A DNA stretch of 64,000 nt from an uncultured Bacteroidaceae bacterium (GCA_905235575.1 CAJOLZ010000002.1:173248-237247); one strand, 5' to 3'. Positions 9,401-18,074 are shown, counted from the first letter of the stretch. Numbers and translations are program-made. Notes: generated by a model not told the origin, from the sequence alone.

Positions 9401-10047
9401 TCAAGCATGAGACGATGTACTATCCGGCCCGAGCCAAACAAATTGTCGAGCAGATGCAGAAGGATGCCCAGACCGAATCGGAAGAGAAGAAAACTGGAAG
9501 TTATCAATCCGAACTCTCCCAACTGCTGCGTTATTACCACGATGTTTATCTGATTCTATATAATCAGGCCGAGCTGCAACTCGAGCAGCATCATTTCCGT
9601 CGTCAGGACATTTCGGTTGCCGACATCCTGAACGACTTCTCCGCGCTGCTTCGTGCCGAACTTGACCGACGCCATCTCTCCCTTCCCTTTACATCCGAAG
9701 CCGATGCACCTTCAGCCGTCACAGCCGACCGCTCGCTGCTTCACACCCTCTTCCGCTCCCTCGTCTTCGATCGTCTCGATACCGTCGAAGCCCTCTCCCT
9801 GCATGCTGTTTCTCGGGAGAACGACACCCTCTTTACTCTTGTTTTCCAGGGACTTGCCATTTCGAAAGAAGAAGCTGACAGCATCTTCAGTCCCCACGGA
9901 CACTCCATACCCGACCTCGTTGCCCGTCAAATCATTAGAGAGCACGACTCATCCTGCGGAATGCTTGGACTGCGCCTCTATGCAGAGCCTGCCTCCGATG
10001 GCTCGCTCGCAATCTCATTCACATTGAAAAAACAAACTGAACTATAA
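6472..10047 (+). CDS. Giant DUF5112/DUF5113-type sensor histidine kinase with two kinase-like halves
   Basis: 1191 residues that look like two sensor proteins joined. The first half has a lipobox-like leader (LVAC, C17), a TPR-like periplasmic sensor (about 20-400), a membrane helix (404-424), a helical pair and a complete GHKL ATPase domain with N608, DTGVG (D636-G640) and GFGFG (G668-G672). A second signal-like helix (714-729) returns the chain to the periplasm, and a helix at 830-852 leads back inside. The second half has a helix with KHETMYYP (H979) and an ATPase-like domain without the N, D and G motifs. The histidine position of the first half holds Y497. The response regulator follows 5 bases downstream and is the obvious partner. 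The stimulus is unknown. Confidence 0.85.
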   Translation: MKHLLLILLLLPLVACQRVPESLRNEVDRCNERSYHDRYIDIDSALWYAKRAEQLSENYTDGRTEAKINQAFVLYQQMKFDDALDLLSVIEKTSRNQFLLLATHILQMKVAQRVGDGESFFAYRSRSRQILDRIEEGFEPVSPHYAAMVNHAFSELHIVSSTYYYYLGLDSAAQAEIQQAYDYVKDSRDTAQWLNYNYMLGSGGLIVGEKDEVVLREFEHLFLTYTLAKARNYTYFEANALQSLASMMADTCAANLIRQEQTGSFNYLSTEYPTDDASEDLSFAMARRTIYLFEKNKDLYQTACAYRTLGELYFANEDYELALDIFKLALKMVEDQQETNPSTVNPWIANIREKLSLAYSALGDKYYSDVNRNIYLDLLDEYRQNYESETRLAELEHEVTSLRIRIYILLLLIVVTALLAWLFVKRMKRSTRRKLAHLDRFEESEDFKKFSEHVSEVCAGLSDEAELLQDELNVSRLHIQKYKEENVERRAKVAMVYSIIPYLDRMQAEVKKIKPDTADNSDRLEYIGELADEIMHINETLTDWIKMSQGSLALHISTFPLKEVLDVVSLSRNSFEERGIALHIAESDIQVKADKALTLFMVNTLLDNARKFTPDGGEVGVSVEGADDYVEISVSDTGVGLSEEDCGKLNDNKVYDASEIGNDDGRKGFGFGIMNCKGIINKYRKTSRLFGVCQFGVNSQLGAGSRFWFRLPRVLASLLIFFTLQPVHSEDLTSDFESIYDSLYTANIDGRYAEVVSKGEDFLNRLTPPFDTAYVVLIHNETAIAALATQQWDIYRKHNQECVRLHQLFTQDSSIPAYCEQMQHLHSNGILIYLFLILFSLTAAILFYLLYLRHGLRSRNIYDRLSEALSSLLSSADKAVSSYSDSSLAQLRVSVDADHFDAERDRIANAVKETSENDENLSNLASRGVEQIAGRYTEVRTILDNLFNLEEERRKALFEEDRIYVMNQILDNSLSTIKHETMYYPARAKQIVEQMQKDAQTESEEKKTGSYQSELSQLLRYYHDVYLILYNQAELQLEQHHFRRQDISVADILNDFSALLRAELDRRHLSLPFTSEADAPSAVTADRSLLHTLFRSLVFDRLDTVEALSLHAVSRENDTLFTLVFQGLAISKEEADSIFSPHGHSIPDLVARQIIREHDSSCGMLGLRLYAEPASDGSLAISFTLKKQTEL

Positions 10048-10052
10048 ATACT

Positions 10053-10775
10053 ATGGAACCATTTAAAGTAATCATTGTCGAAGACGTAATGCTCGAACTG
10101 AAAGGCACCGAGCAGATATTCAGGAGCGACATCCCCGAAGCCCAGATAATAGGTACAGCACAGAACGAAGGTGAGTTCTGGAAATTGATGCGTCAGGATG
10201 TCCCCGACCTCGTACTCCTCGACCTCGGTCTGGGTGGCAGCACAACCGTAGGTGTCGACATCTGTCGTCAGATTCGCAGTCGCTACACCTCCGTCCGCGT
10301 CCTCATCTTCACCGGTGAAGTCCTCAACGAACGCCTTTGGGTCGAGGTGCTCAACGCAGGCGCCGACGGCATCATCCTCAAGACAGGCAACCTGCTGCAA
10401 CGCGACGATGTCATGCTCGTCATGCACGGAAGACATCTCGTCTTCAACGAACCCATCCTCGAAAAAATCATGCAACGCTTCAAACGACTTGTCAACGCCG
10501 AGAGCGACAAGAGCGATGCCATGATAGAATACGAGATTGACGAGTACGACGAACGCTTCCTGCGCCACCTCGCACTCGGTTATACCAAGGAGATGATAGC
10601 AGGACTGCGACGGATGCCCTTTGGCGCAAAAAGCCTTGAAAAACGTCAGGCCGACCTCGTAAGCCGACTCTTCCCGGCAGCCGAACGCACCGGCATCAAC
10701 GCAACACGGCTCGTCACCAAAGCCTTCCAGCTACACATCCTCGACGTCAACCATCTCATCCCAGATGAAGACTGA
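10053..10775 (+). CDS. Response regulator with degenerate helix-turn-helix output domain
   Basis: A 240-residue protein with a receiver domain in residues 1-125. The acidic pocket is E10/D11, the phospho-acceptor is D57 (VLLDLG), the switch Thr is T87 and the conserved Lys is K110, so it should be phosphorylatable. The C-terminal part (about 165-235) resembles a LuxR/GerE-type helix bundle, including a segment like A-L-G-Y-T-K-E-M-I-A, but is weakly conserved. It lies 5 bases after the sensor kinase gene and overlaps the next gene by 11 bases, so kinase, regulator and membrane protein form one operon. Confidence 0.88.
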   Translation: MEPFKVIIVEDVMLELKGTEQIFRSDIPEAQIIGTAQNEGEFWKLMRQDVPDLVLLDLGLGGSTTVGVDICRQIRSRYTSVRVLIFTGEVLNERLWVEVLNAGADGIILKTGNLLQRDDVMLVMHGRHLVFNEPILEKIMQRFKRLVNAESDKSDAMIEYEIDEYDERFLRHLALGYTKEMIAGLRRMPFGAKSLEKRQADLVSRLFPAAERTGINATRLVTKAFQLHILDVNHLIPDED

Positions 10776-11334
10776 CCGCCTCGTCACACTCATCCTGCTG
10801 CTTCTTACAGCAGCCCTCCTCCTGCTGCCCCTCGTCTCATGGATAGCATCGCTGGCAGGAACTGACGTCCGCAACCTGCTTTCGGGCGAAGGACTCCGAT
10901 GGATGTTCCTTCACGGTGGCAGCCTCCCCTTCGGCTACCTCACCTCACTCACCATCATCACCGTCATCACCATCGGAGCCTACTCCTACGTCGGACTTCC
11001 CGAGGCAAGATACACCACTACCTCATTCCGCCTCACCCTCCTCCTTGCCACACTCTTCGACATCCTGCTCCTCCTCGCCCTGTTCCATCCGCGCAGCCCC
11101 CTCATCAGCCTCACAGGCCGACTCTTCCCCAGTCCCTTCTTCTACGGATTCCCCTTTGCCCTCTGTATCGGACTTCTCCTTACCTCCCTCTTCTACGGCA
11201 TCCTCGCTCGCCGTCTCACCACAGCCTCCGCTCTCGTCACCTTCATGACAACTGGCCTGCAGCGCTATCCCCGCATAATCATCCTCGTCATGATAGCCAC
11301 CGCCCTCTACCACACACTGCAATACATCCTATAG
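10765..11334 (+). CDS. Small multi-pass membrane protein, possibly AbgT-related
   Basis: 189 residues that are almost wholly hydrophobic, with about five predicted helices (about 8-30, 52-72, 85-103, 120-142 and 165-187). The segment L-L-S-G-E-G-L-R-W-M is reminiscent of the N-terminal part of AbgT-type aminobenzoyl-glutamate transporters, but the protein is far shorter than those (about 500 residues). It may be a truncated relative or a separate small family. The start overlaps the response regulator, and the helicase begins 9 bases downstream, so it is probably co-transcribed with both. No function is assigned. Confidence 0.65.
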   Translation: MKTDRLVTLILLLLTAALLLLPLVSWIASLAGTDVRNLLSGEGLRWMFLHGGSLPFGYLTSLTIITVITIGAYSYVGLPEARYTTTSFRLTLLLATLFDILLLLALFHPRSPLISLTGRLFPSPFFYGFPFALCIGLLLTSLFYGILARRLTTASALVTFMTTGLQRYPRIIILVMIATALYHTLQYIL

Positions 11335-11343
11335 ACCTACACA

Positions 11344-13587
11344 ATGAGCACATCCTCCGATTTCCTTACCGAACTCACTCCAGCCCAATATACAGCTGTC
11401 ACCGCCTGCGACCGTCCCTCGCTCGTCATAGCCGGAGCAGGCAGCGGCAAGACCCGAGTGCTCACCTACAAGATAGCCTACCTCATCACACAAGGCTATC
11501 AGCCCTACAACATCCTCGCCCTCACTTTCACCAACAAGGCCGCCCACGAGATGCAGGAACGCATCAGCCGTCAGGTCGGGCTCGAACTCGCCTCACAACT
11601 CTGGATGGGAACCTTCCACAGCATCTTCGCACGCATCCTCCACATCGAATGCGCCACCCTCGGATACACCTCAGACTTCACCATCTACGACACCGACGAC
11701 ACCCGCAGCCTCCTCAAGACCATCGTCCGAGAAATGCAGCTCGACGACAAGCAATACCGCCCCGCCACCGTAGCCTCACACATCAGCCAGGCTAAGAACG
11801 CCCTCATCACCCCCTCCGACTACGAGCGAGACCCACAGCTGCGGCGCAGAGACCAGTCCCTGCACCTTCCCCTCATCTCCACCATCTACCGACACTACGT
11901 CGAACGATGCCGACAGTCCAACGCCATGGACTTCGACGACCTCCTACTCCACACCTACAACCTCCTGCGCGACAACGAGGCTCTGCGACTCAAATACCAG
12001 GAACGATTCCGATACATCCTCGTCGACGAATACCAAGACACCAACTACGCCCAGCACCAGATCATCCGTCTCCTGGCCGACCGACACCACCAGCTCACCG
12101 TAGTCGGAGACGACGCACAGAGCATCTACAGCTTCCGAGGAGCAAACATCGACAACATCCTCCAGTTCCGACAACACTTCCCCGAAGCACAAATCTACAA
12201 GCTCGAGCAGAACTTCCGCTCCACACAGCACATCGTGGCAGCCGCAAACAGCCTCATAAGCAACAACCCACACCAGATACCCAAGGAACTCTACAGCCAG
12301 AACACACCTGGAAGCCCCGTCCACCTCACACCCACCTACAGCGACACCGACGAGGCACACTACATCGTGCGCACCCTCCAGCAATACAACCGCACCCAGC
12401 ACATATCGCTCAGCCAGATAGCCATACTCTATCGGACCAACGCACAGAGCCGCAGCTTCGAAGACAGCCTCCGGCAAGCCCGCGTCCCCTACCGCATCTA
12501 CGGCTCCACCTCCTTCTATCAGCGCAAGGAAGTCAAAGACACCATCGCCTACCTCCGCCTCATCGTCAACCCCCTCGACGAAGAAGCACTCCGACGCATC
12601 ATCAACTATCCCGCCCGCGGAATAGGGCAGACCACGCTGCAGCACCTCCAGACGCATGCCCTCCAGCAGTCCGTACCCCTCTGGGAGACACTCCTCACAC
12701 CGCCGCAAGAAGTCGGCACCGCAGCCCGAAGACACCTCGCAGACTTTCACAACCTCATCGACACACTCCACCGGCAAGCCCCACAGACCGATGCCTACAC
12801 ACTCGCATTGCAAGCCGTCGTCCAGAGCGGACTGCGCGACGACATCATGCGCGGCACCGCACCCGAAGATATCTCACGCCAGCAGAACCTGCAGGAGCTT
12901 CTCGACGGCATCAGCGCCTTCGTCAGCGAACGCAGCCAGCAAGACCACGACATCCTCCTCACACACTACCTACAGGAAGTAAGCCTCCTCTCCGACCTCG
13001 ACCAAGATCCCACCGACACCGACCAGAAAGTCACACTCATGACCATCCACTCCGCCAAGGGGCTCGAGTTCGACCTCGTCTTCGTCGCAGGGCTCGAAGA
13101 GAACCTCCTCCCCAGCGAGATGTCGCTCCAGAATCCCCGCCAGATAGAGGAAGAGCGGCGGCTCCTCTACGTAGCCATCACACGCGCCCGGCTGCACCTC
13201 CACCTCACCTATGCCCGTTCCCGTTTCCGCTACGGGCACATCGAGTATGGCCGCCCGAGCCGATTCCTCAACGAACTCAACCTCCGTCCCGAGCGCCCAG
13301 ACGGGCACACAGCGTCAACGCCCAGCCGCCCCCATGCGCCGAAAGTCAGACTCGCCAGCATGAGACCCCTTGCCTCACCCGTGCAACCCTCGGCAGCCCA
13401 GCCGCACAACAATGCCGACGAGACCGCACTCAGCGTGGGAACCCACGTCGAACACAGCCGGTTCGGGCTCGGAGTCGTAGAACAGATACAGGGGAGCGGA
13501 CTCGACACCAAAGCCACCGTCCGCTTCAACAACGTCGGGACAAAGGTCCTCCTACTCCGCTTTGCCAAGCTCCGCGTCGTGGAGTGA
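11344..13587 (+). CDS. uvrD: UvrD/PcrA-type superfamily 1 DNA helicase
   Basis: A 747-residue ATP-dependent 3'-5' helicase. Walker A is GAGSGKT (31-37), motif Ia is TFTNKAA, Walker B is DEYQDT (228-233), motif III is GDDAQSIYSFRGA, motif IV holds QNFRS, and motifs V and VI are MTIHSAKGLEF and LLYVAITRA. The C-terminus has the small barrel typical of PcrA (V-x-H-x-x-F-G-x-G-V-V). The full motif set indicates an active enzyme acting in excision repair and removal of proteins from DNA. It is the last gene of the kinase-regulator operon, which is unusual company for a repair helicase. The coding strand is very rich in C and A. Confidence 0.95.
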   Translation: MSTSSDFLTELTPAQYTAVTACDRPSLVIAGAGSGKTRVLTYKIAYLITQGYQPYNILALTFTNKAAHEMQERISRQVGLELASQLWMGTFHSIFARILHIECATLGYTSDFTIYDTDDTRSLLKTIVREMQLDDKQYRPATVASHISQAKNALITPSDYERDPQLRRRDQSLHLPLISTIYRHYVERCRQSNAMDFDDLLLHTYNLLRDNEALRLKYQERFRYILVDEYQDTNYAQHQIIRLLADRHHQLTVVGDDAQSIYSFRGANIDNILQFRQHFPEAQIYKLEQNFRSTQHIVAAANSLISNNPHQIPKELYSQNTPGSPVHLTPTYSDTDEAHYIVRTLQQYNRTQHISLSQIAILYRTNAQSRSFEDSLRQARVPYRIYGSTSFYQRKEVKDTIAYLRLIVNPLDEEALRRIINYPARGIGQTTLQHLQTHALQQSVPLWETLLTPPQEVGTAARRHLADFHNLIDTLHRQAPQTDAYTLALQAVVQSGLRDDIMRGTAPEDISRQQNLQELLDGISAFVSERSQQDHDILLTHYLQEVSLLSDLDQDPTDTDQKVTLMTIHSAKGLEFDLVFVAGLEENLLPSEMSLQNPRQIEEERRLLYVAITRARLHLHLTYARSRFRYGHIEYGRPSRFLNELNLRPERPDGHTASTPSRPHAPKVRLASMRPLASPVQPSAAQPHNNADETALSVGTHVEHSRFGLGVVEQIQGSGLDTKATVRFNNVGTKVLLLRFAKLRVVE

Positions 13588-13589
13588 AA

Positions 13590-13670
13590 CGCAAAGCGCT
13601 GCGACGGGCTGCGCACTGTGGTCCGACAGCCGACGCAACGTGGTGCATTTTGCATCGCACAGCGTTTGAA
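13590..13670. repeat. 22-bp tandem repeat array B
   Basis: Four units starting at 13590, 13612, 13634 and 13656, with exact 22-bp spacing; the last is degenerate. The cores vary (CGCAAAGCGCTGCG, CGCACTGTGGTCCG, CGCAACGTGGTGCA). The array lies between the convergent ends of the helicase (+) and the MATE exporter (-), starting 3 bases after the helicase stop. Confidence 0.85.
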
Positions 13671-13674
13671 TATA

Positions 13675-15126
13675 TCAGCGTTTGATTTTCCCTTTCCCCA
13701 ACTCTTTCTTGCTGCGGAAGCGGACGAGGAAGATGATGCCGCGGATGCTGAGGTCTGTGGCCATGGCAATCCACGCTCCCTGCAGTCCGAGTGTGCCGAC
13801 GAGAAGGGCTGCCAGGGGGATGCGCACGGCCCAGATGCTACCGAGGTTAATGCTGCAGGGCACGAGGGTGTCTCCTGCTCCGACGAAGATTCCGTAGGCA
13901 ACGATGTTGGCGGCAAACATGGGTTCGGCAAAGGCTTCGATGCGCAGGCAGCTCACGGCGAGGTCTTGAACGGCGGTGTCGGGGGTCATGAGCTGCATGA
14001 GCTGGGGCGAGAAGATATACATGACGAGTCCCATGAGGCTCATGACGAGGATGCCCATGGTGAGGGTGATGCGCCCGAAGCTGCGGGCGAGACGTGTGCG
14101 GCTGGCTCCGAGGCTCTGACCGACGAGCGCGGTGGCGGCGTCGGAGATGCCGTAGCCGGGCATGTAGCAGAGGGCTTCGATGGTGATGCCGAACGAGTTG
14201 GCGGCGAGGGCTACGGTGCCGAGGGGTGCGATGATGAGGGTGGAGGTGATCTGCGCGCTGCACATGATGAAGTGTTCTACGCCCATGGGGAGGGAGATGT
14301 GGAATGCCTGGTGCAGGGTGTCGGCGGTGGGGCGGTAGCGCAGGAGGCGCTGGCGCAGGGTGTCGGCGGTGGTGAGGTCTTGCAGGAGGTTGAGGTGGGG
14401 GGAGCGGATGCAGGCGCAGTAGAGCATCATGAGGCAGCCGATGAGGAAGGAGATGGCGGTGCCGAGGACGGCTCCGAGGACGCCGAGGCCTGCGCCGGGG
14501 ATGTCGAGGCCGAGGATGTGGTGCGAGGGGAAGATGAGCAGCCAGTTGAAGAAGACGTCGAGGATGCACATCAGGATGTTGATGGTGCTGGGGGTGCGGG
14601 TGTCGCCGCTGCAACGGAGCATGCCGCTGCAGAGGGAGTTGATTTGCATGAGGGGCATGCAGAGGCTGAAGACGAGGAAATAGCGCGAGGCGTCGCGATG
14701 GATGCTCTCGTCTCCGCCGAGCCAGATGGGCAGGCGGCTGCTGACGGCGGCTCCGATGAGTGCGAGCAGGAGGCTGAAGGCGAGGCAGGTGGTGAGACCT
14801 TGTCGGAAGACTTGGCGCGCCTCGGCCATCTTGTTGGCGCCGATGCGGTGGGCCACCTGTACGTAGAAGCCTTTGCTGAAGGCGGAGCAGAGGCCTGCGA
14901 AGAGCCAGATGGTGGTGGAGACGATGCCGATGGAGGCGCTGGCGGCGGCGCCGAGGCTGCCCACCATTCCAGCGTCGATGTATTCCATGAGGATGGCACT
15001 GATCTGTGCCAGCATGGAGGGGATGCTGAGGAGGGCTGCCAGACGGAACTGTTCGGCGGGGCTGATGTGGATGCCCTGCCTGATTTTCTCTAATATCTGT
15101 TCGCGGCGCGGCTTGGTCGTTTTCAC
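13675..15126 (-). CDS. MATE-family efflux transporter
   Basis: A 483-residue membrane protein with about 12 helices in two similar halves, the MATE/NorM plan. Typical features are an early helix carrying the conserved acidic residues in MEYIDAGMVG, a cytoplasmic loop before the second half, and G-A-G-D-T followed by P in the last third. Such proteins export cationic drugs or metabolites using Na+ or H+ gradients; the substrate is not predictable. It is the last gene of the menA-DUF3737-malY operon on this strand, 3 bases after the lyase gene. A role in exporting a product of its neighbours is speculation. Confidence 0.92.
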   Translation of the reverse strand: MKTTKPRREQILEKIRQGIHISPAEQFRLAALLSIPSMLAQISAILMEYIDAGMVGSLGAAASASIGIVSTTIWLFAGLCSAFSKGFYVQVAHRIGANKMAEARQVFRQGLTTCLAFSLLLALIGAAVSSRLPIWLGGDESIHRDASRYFLVFSLCMPLMQINSLCSGMLRCSGDTRTPSTINILMCILDVFFNWLLIFPSHHILGLDIPGAGLGVLGAVLGTAISFLIGCLMMLYCACIRSPHLNLLQDLTTADTLRQRLLRYRPTADTLHQAFHISLPMGVEHFIMCSAQITSTLIIAPLGTVALAANSFGITIEALCYMPGYGISDAATALVGQSLGASRTRLARSFGRITLTMGILVMSLMGLVMYIFSPQLMQLMTPDTAVQDLAVSCLRIEAFAEPMFAANIVAYGIFVGAGDTLVPCSINLGSIWAVRIPLAALLVGTLGLQGAWIAMATDLSIRGIIFLVRFRSKKELGKGKIKR

Positions 15127-15129
15127 CTT

Positions 15130-16305
15130 TTAGCGTTTGACGTCTTGGGTGTCTATGAATTGCGAGAGGCGGCGGATGGCTTCCATGAGCCGGCTGCGTT
15201 GGGTGGCGAGGTTGATGCGGAGGTGTCCCTCGCCGCTGGAGCCGTAGTGGCATCCGGGTGCCAGTCGGACTTGCTGGGCTTGCTGCAGTCTGGAGACGAA
15301 GTCTTCGTCGTCTTTCGTGAGCCAGCTGATGTCGGCCCACATCAGATAGGTGGCTTCGAGCGGGGCGATGAACATCTGGGGGTGCCGTTCGGTGAGGTAT
15401 TCTTTGGCGGCTTCGTAGTTCGCCCAGATATATTCGCGCAGTTCTTTGAGCCACGTTTCGCCGTGGAGGTAGGCGGCTTTGGTGGCTTCGATGCCGAGGG
15501 GGTTGACGTCGCAGACTTCGTGGATGTTTACGGCGCGGTCTATGCGGCTGCGGAGCTCGGGGTTGGGCACCACGATCTGTGCGTTCTGCAGACCAGCGAT
15601 GTTGAAGGTCTTGCTGGCGCTGGTGCAGATGGCGGTCCGCTCCATGATGGGACTGTCGAGGGCGGCGAGGGGTATGAATTGTGTTCCGGGCTTTGTCAGC
15701 TCGCAGTGTATCTGGTCTTCCACCACCGTAAGGCTGTGTCGGAGGGCAATCTCGGCAATGCGGCTGAGCTCGTCTCGGCTCCAGAGGCGGCCCGTCGGGT
15801 TGTGGGGCGAGCAGAGGAGCATCACCTTGACATCGTCTTTTGCGGCGCGCTGCTCTAGGTCGTCGAAGTCTATCTCGAAGCGGCCGTCGCGCAGTTTCAG
15901 TATCGATTCTTCGGCTCTGCAGCCCATGTTGCGGATGGAGCTGTAGAAGCAGTTGTAGTCGGGGCTGAGCAGGAGCACCCCTTCGCCCGGCTGGGTGGTG
16001 GCTCTCAGGATGGCGCTGATGGCGGGCACGATTCCGGGCACCACAATCATCCACTCCTTCTCGTAACGCACTCCATGCCGGCGCCAGTGCCAGTCGGAGA
16101 CCGCGTCGTAATAGTCATCCTTGGGCATGGCATAGCCGAAGATGCCGTGTTCCACCCGTCGGCGCAGGGCTTCCACAATGTCGGGGCACGCTTCGAAGTC
16201 CATGTCGGCAACCCACAGCGGCAGCTCAACGCCACCCTCATCATCCCATCTCACAGAACCGCTCCCGAGGCGGTTCGTCATCTTGTCAAAGTCGAATTTA
16301 CTCAT
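15130..16305 (-). CDS. MalY/PatB-type PLP-dependent C-S lyase (aminotransferase fold)
   Basis: A 391-residue fold-type I PLP enzyme. The N-terminus has the MalY/PatB signature W-V-A-D-M-D-F (31-37). The PLP site is visible as NPTG (169-172), D197 and the Schiff-base lysine K232 in SASKTFN. Members cleave cystathionine or cysteine to pyruvate, ammonia and a thiol, and often act as cystathionine beta-lyases in methionine synthesis or produce H2S. They were first annotated as aminotransferases, so that name remains possible. The ATG overlaps the stop of the DUF3737 gene (ATGA). Confidence 0.9.
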   Translation of the reverse strand: MSKFDFDKMTNRLGSGSVRWDDEGGVELPLWVADMDFEACPDIVEALRRRVEHGIFGYAMPKDDYYDAVSDWHWRRHGVRYEKEWMIVVPGIVPAISAILRATTQPGEGVLLLSPDYNCFYSSIRNMGCRAEESILKLRDGRFEIDFDDLEQRAAKDDVKVMLLCSPHNPTGRLWSRDELSRIAEIALRHSLTVVEDQIHCELTKPGTQFIPLAALDSPIMERTAICTSASKTFNIAGLQNAQIVVPNPELRSRIDRAVNIHEVCDVNPLGIEATKAAYLHGETWLKELREYIWANYEAAKEYLTERHPQMFIAPLEATYLMWADISWLTKDDEDFVSRLQQAQQVRLAPGCHYGSSGEGHLRINLATQRSRLMEAIRRLSQFIDTQDVKR

Positions 16306-17147
16306 ATAATAGTTATTTTACAGTTGGCAGGGGGGAGGCAATTCTCGTCCAGAATGATTTCGCCCACTTCACCTTCCACGGTGATGAAGCCCGAAGTCGG
16401 GTTCTTGATGCTGTGCACCTTGCCGCGGAGCGTAGCCTGAACCGTGCAATACTCGAAAGCCAGGTTCGCGTCGTCGCCGAAGGTGCAGTCTTCCATCACC
16501 AGGTTCTCGCAGTAGCACAGCGGCTGTTCGCCTGTGATGTGGCATCTCACCAGCCGCAGGTTCTTGCTGTACCATCCCAGGTACTCGCCGTTTATCACGC
16601 TGTCGTAGATCGTCACATTCTCGCACTCCCAGAACGAGTCCTTCGAATTGAGCAGCGAATTCCGAATCACCACGTTGCGGCTGTACTGGAAGCTATAGTT
16701 TCCGTCGAGATGGAAGTCCTCAATCTCCACATCGTTAGTGTGCATCCCGAAGTAGTCTCCGTGTTCCGCGCGGCAGCGTTTTATCACCACCTCGTCGCAG
16801 TCCCACATCGTCTCCTGCGCCAGCGGGAACTCGCAGTTTTCCAGATAGATGCCCCTCATGCGGCGGAACATCTTGGGAGCCTCCACACGGCAGTTCGTCA
16901 GCCTCCCTTTGCGCGAATACCACAGCGACGAGCGCGACGTCTCCTTGAACAGACAGTTGTTCAACCGAAAGTCCTCGCACTCCCACAGCACATATTTCCC
17001 TTCAAAGGTACAAGCCTCCGCCTCGATGTTCCCAGACTCCTTGATAGAAGATTCGCCCAGGTGAATCGTCACGTTCTCCAGCCGAGCGTCATGCAAGGTA
17101 TACAGCGGGCGCTCGCCGCCAAATTCTTGGTCCTTAATCAAAATCAT
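16302..17147 (-). CDS. DUF3737 right-handed beta-helix protein
   Basis: 281 residues made of repeated short strands of about 20 residues, each with alternating hydrophobic and aromatic positions (patterns such as W-E-C-E-D-F and N-C-x-F). This is the layout of a right-handed beta-helix and matches the DUF3737 family. No signal peptide is present, so it is probably cytoplasmic. The biochemical role of the family is not established; the fold resembles those of hexapeptide and pectin-lyase-like proteins. It sits 21 bases after menA and overlaps the next gene by 4 bases. Confidence 0.85.
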   Translation of the reverse strand: MILIKDQEFGGERPLYTLHDARLENVTIHLGESSIKESGNIEAEACTFEGKYVLWECEDFRLNNCLFKETSRSSLWYSRKGRLTNCRVEAPKMFRRMRGIYLENCEFPLAQETMWDCDEVVIKRCRAEHGDYFGMHTNDVEIEDFHLDGNYSFQYSRNVVIRNSLLNSKDSFWECENVTIYDSVINGEYLGWYSKNLRLVRCHITGEQPLCYCENLVMEDCTFGDDANLAFEYCTVQATLRGKVHSIKNPTSGFITVEGEVGEIILDENCLPPANCKITII

Positions 17148-17168
17148 AGTTTATAGAATAGTCCAGTT

Positions 17169-18041
17169 TTATATTAGTATAGCTAAGGTAACATTCAGTC
17201 CGAAGACCACGATGCTCAGCGCCACCGTCGCCAGCACCCCGTTCAGGGCGCGGCCCGAGCCAATCCGATACACCCTGCGGACATTCCACAGATGAAACGC
17301 CGCGTAGGGAGCCATCCACCACCAGCGGCCGCCCAGCATCGGCACCGTCAGCGCCACCGCCGCCAGCCCCGTCAGCAAGAGGAACACCCTCGTAGCCCGA
17401 GCCCCCAGCAGCGTAGCCAGCGTCCGTTTGCCCACCCTGCGGTCCGTCTCCATGTCCCGATAGTTGTTCACCACCAGCATCGCATCCGTCGCCAAACCGC
17501 AAGCCGCAGCCAGCGCCACCACCTCCCTCGTCAGACCGCCCGTCTGGATGTAGAACACAGCGCCCACTGGCACCAGTCCGAAGAACACCAGCACCAGCAC
17601 ATCGCCCAGCGCCCGACGGCTGCAGACCGTCGTATAGAGGAAGCAGAACAGCACACAGGCCGCGCCGACAGCCACCATCCACCATCCGCCCCACACCGTC
17701 AGCGGCAGTCCCACGGCACAGGCCGCAGCCGTCACACCGCCGATGGCCCACCGCATGGCACGTTCCGAGACCCATCCGCGCGCCATCGCACGCTCCGGGC
17801 CCAGCCGCTCCGCCGTGTCAACACCGTCAGCCCAGTCCAGATAATCGTTCACCAGATTCGCATCCACCTGCATCAGCAGCGCAAACGCCAGACACAGCAC
17901 AGCCGGGAGCCACAGCACACCAAAGCCCTCCGCAGCCGCAGCAGCCACACCAAGCACCACAGGCACCGCAGCGCCCGACAGCGTCTTCGGACGAACCGCA
18001 AGCCACCAGGCCTGCGCAGAGTTCACACGCACTTCAGACAT
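17169..18041 (-). CDS. menA: MenA, 1,4-dihydroxy-2-naphthoate prenyltransferase
   Basis: A 290-residue polytopic UbiA-family enzyme that attaches the isoprenoid chain to dihydroxynaphthoate in menaquinone synthesis. The two Mg-diphosphate motifs are NDYLDWADGVD (N65-D75) and NNYRDMETD (N192-D200). The open frame extends 28 codons further upstream, but those residues resemble no MenA, and the promoter (18075-18106) lies inside that extension. The start is therefore set at ATG 18041 (MSEVRV). It is the first gene of a four-gene operon with DUF3737, the C-S lyase and the MATE exporter. Confidence 0.93.
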   Translation of the reverse strand: MSEVRVNSAQAWWLAVRPKTLSGAAVPVVLGVAAAAAEGFGVLWLPAVLCLAFALLMQVDANLVNDYLDWADGVDTAERLGPERAMARGWVSERAMRWAIGGVTAAACAVGLPLTVWGGWWMVAVGAACVLFCFLYTTVCSRRALGDVLVLVFFGLVPVGAVFYIQTGGLTREVVALAAACGLATDAMLVVNNYRDMETDRRVGKRTLATLLGARATRVFLLLTGLAAVALTVPMLGGRWWWMAPYAAFHLWNVRRVYRIGSGRALNGVLATVALSIVVFGLNVTLAILI

Positions 18042-18074
18042 CGCTAAGCATACGTTCTTTTCAGTTTCCGTATG

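Noticed and set aside
11907-13685. 592-codon frame overlapping the UvrD-type helicase
   Set aside because: Arg/Pro/His-rich product of C-rich codons; the helicase frame carries all motifs.
13618-15093. 491-codon plus-strand frame opposite the MATE gene
   Set aside because: A very acidic, Gly/Glu/Ala-rich shadow caused by GC-rich third positions; the MATE frame on the other strand has clear family features.
13847-16054. 735-codon minus-strand frame across the MATE and C-S lyase genes
   Set aside because: An Arg/Pro/His-rich shadow frame; the two real genes are in another frame and well conserved.
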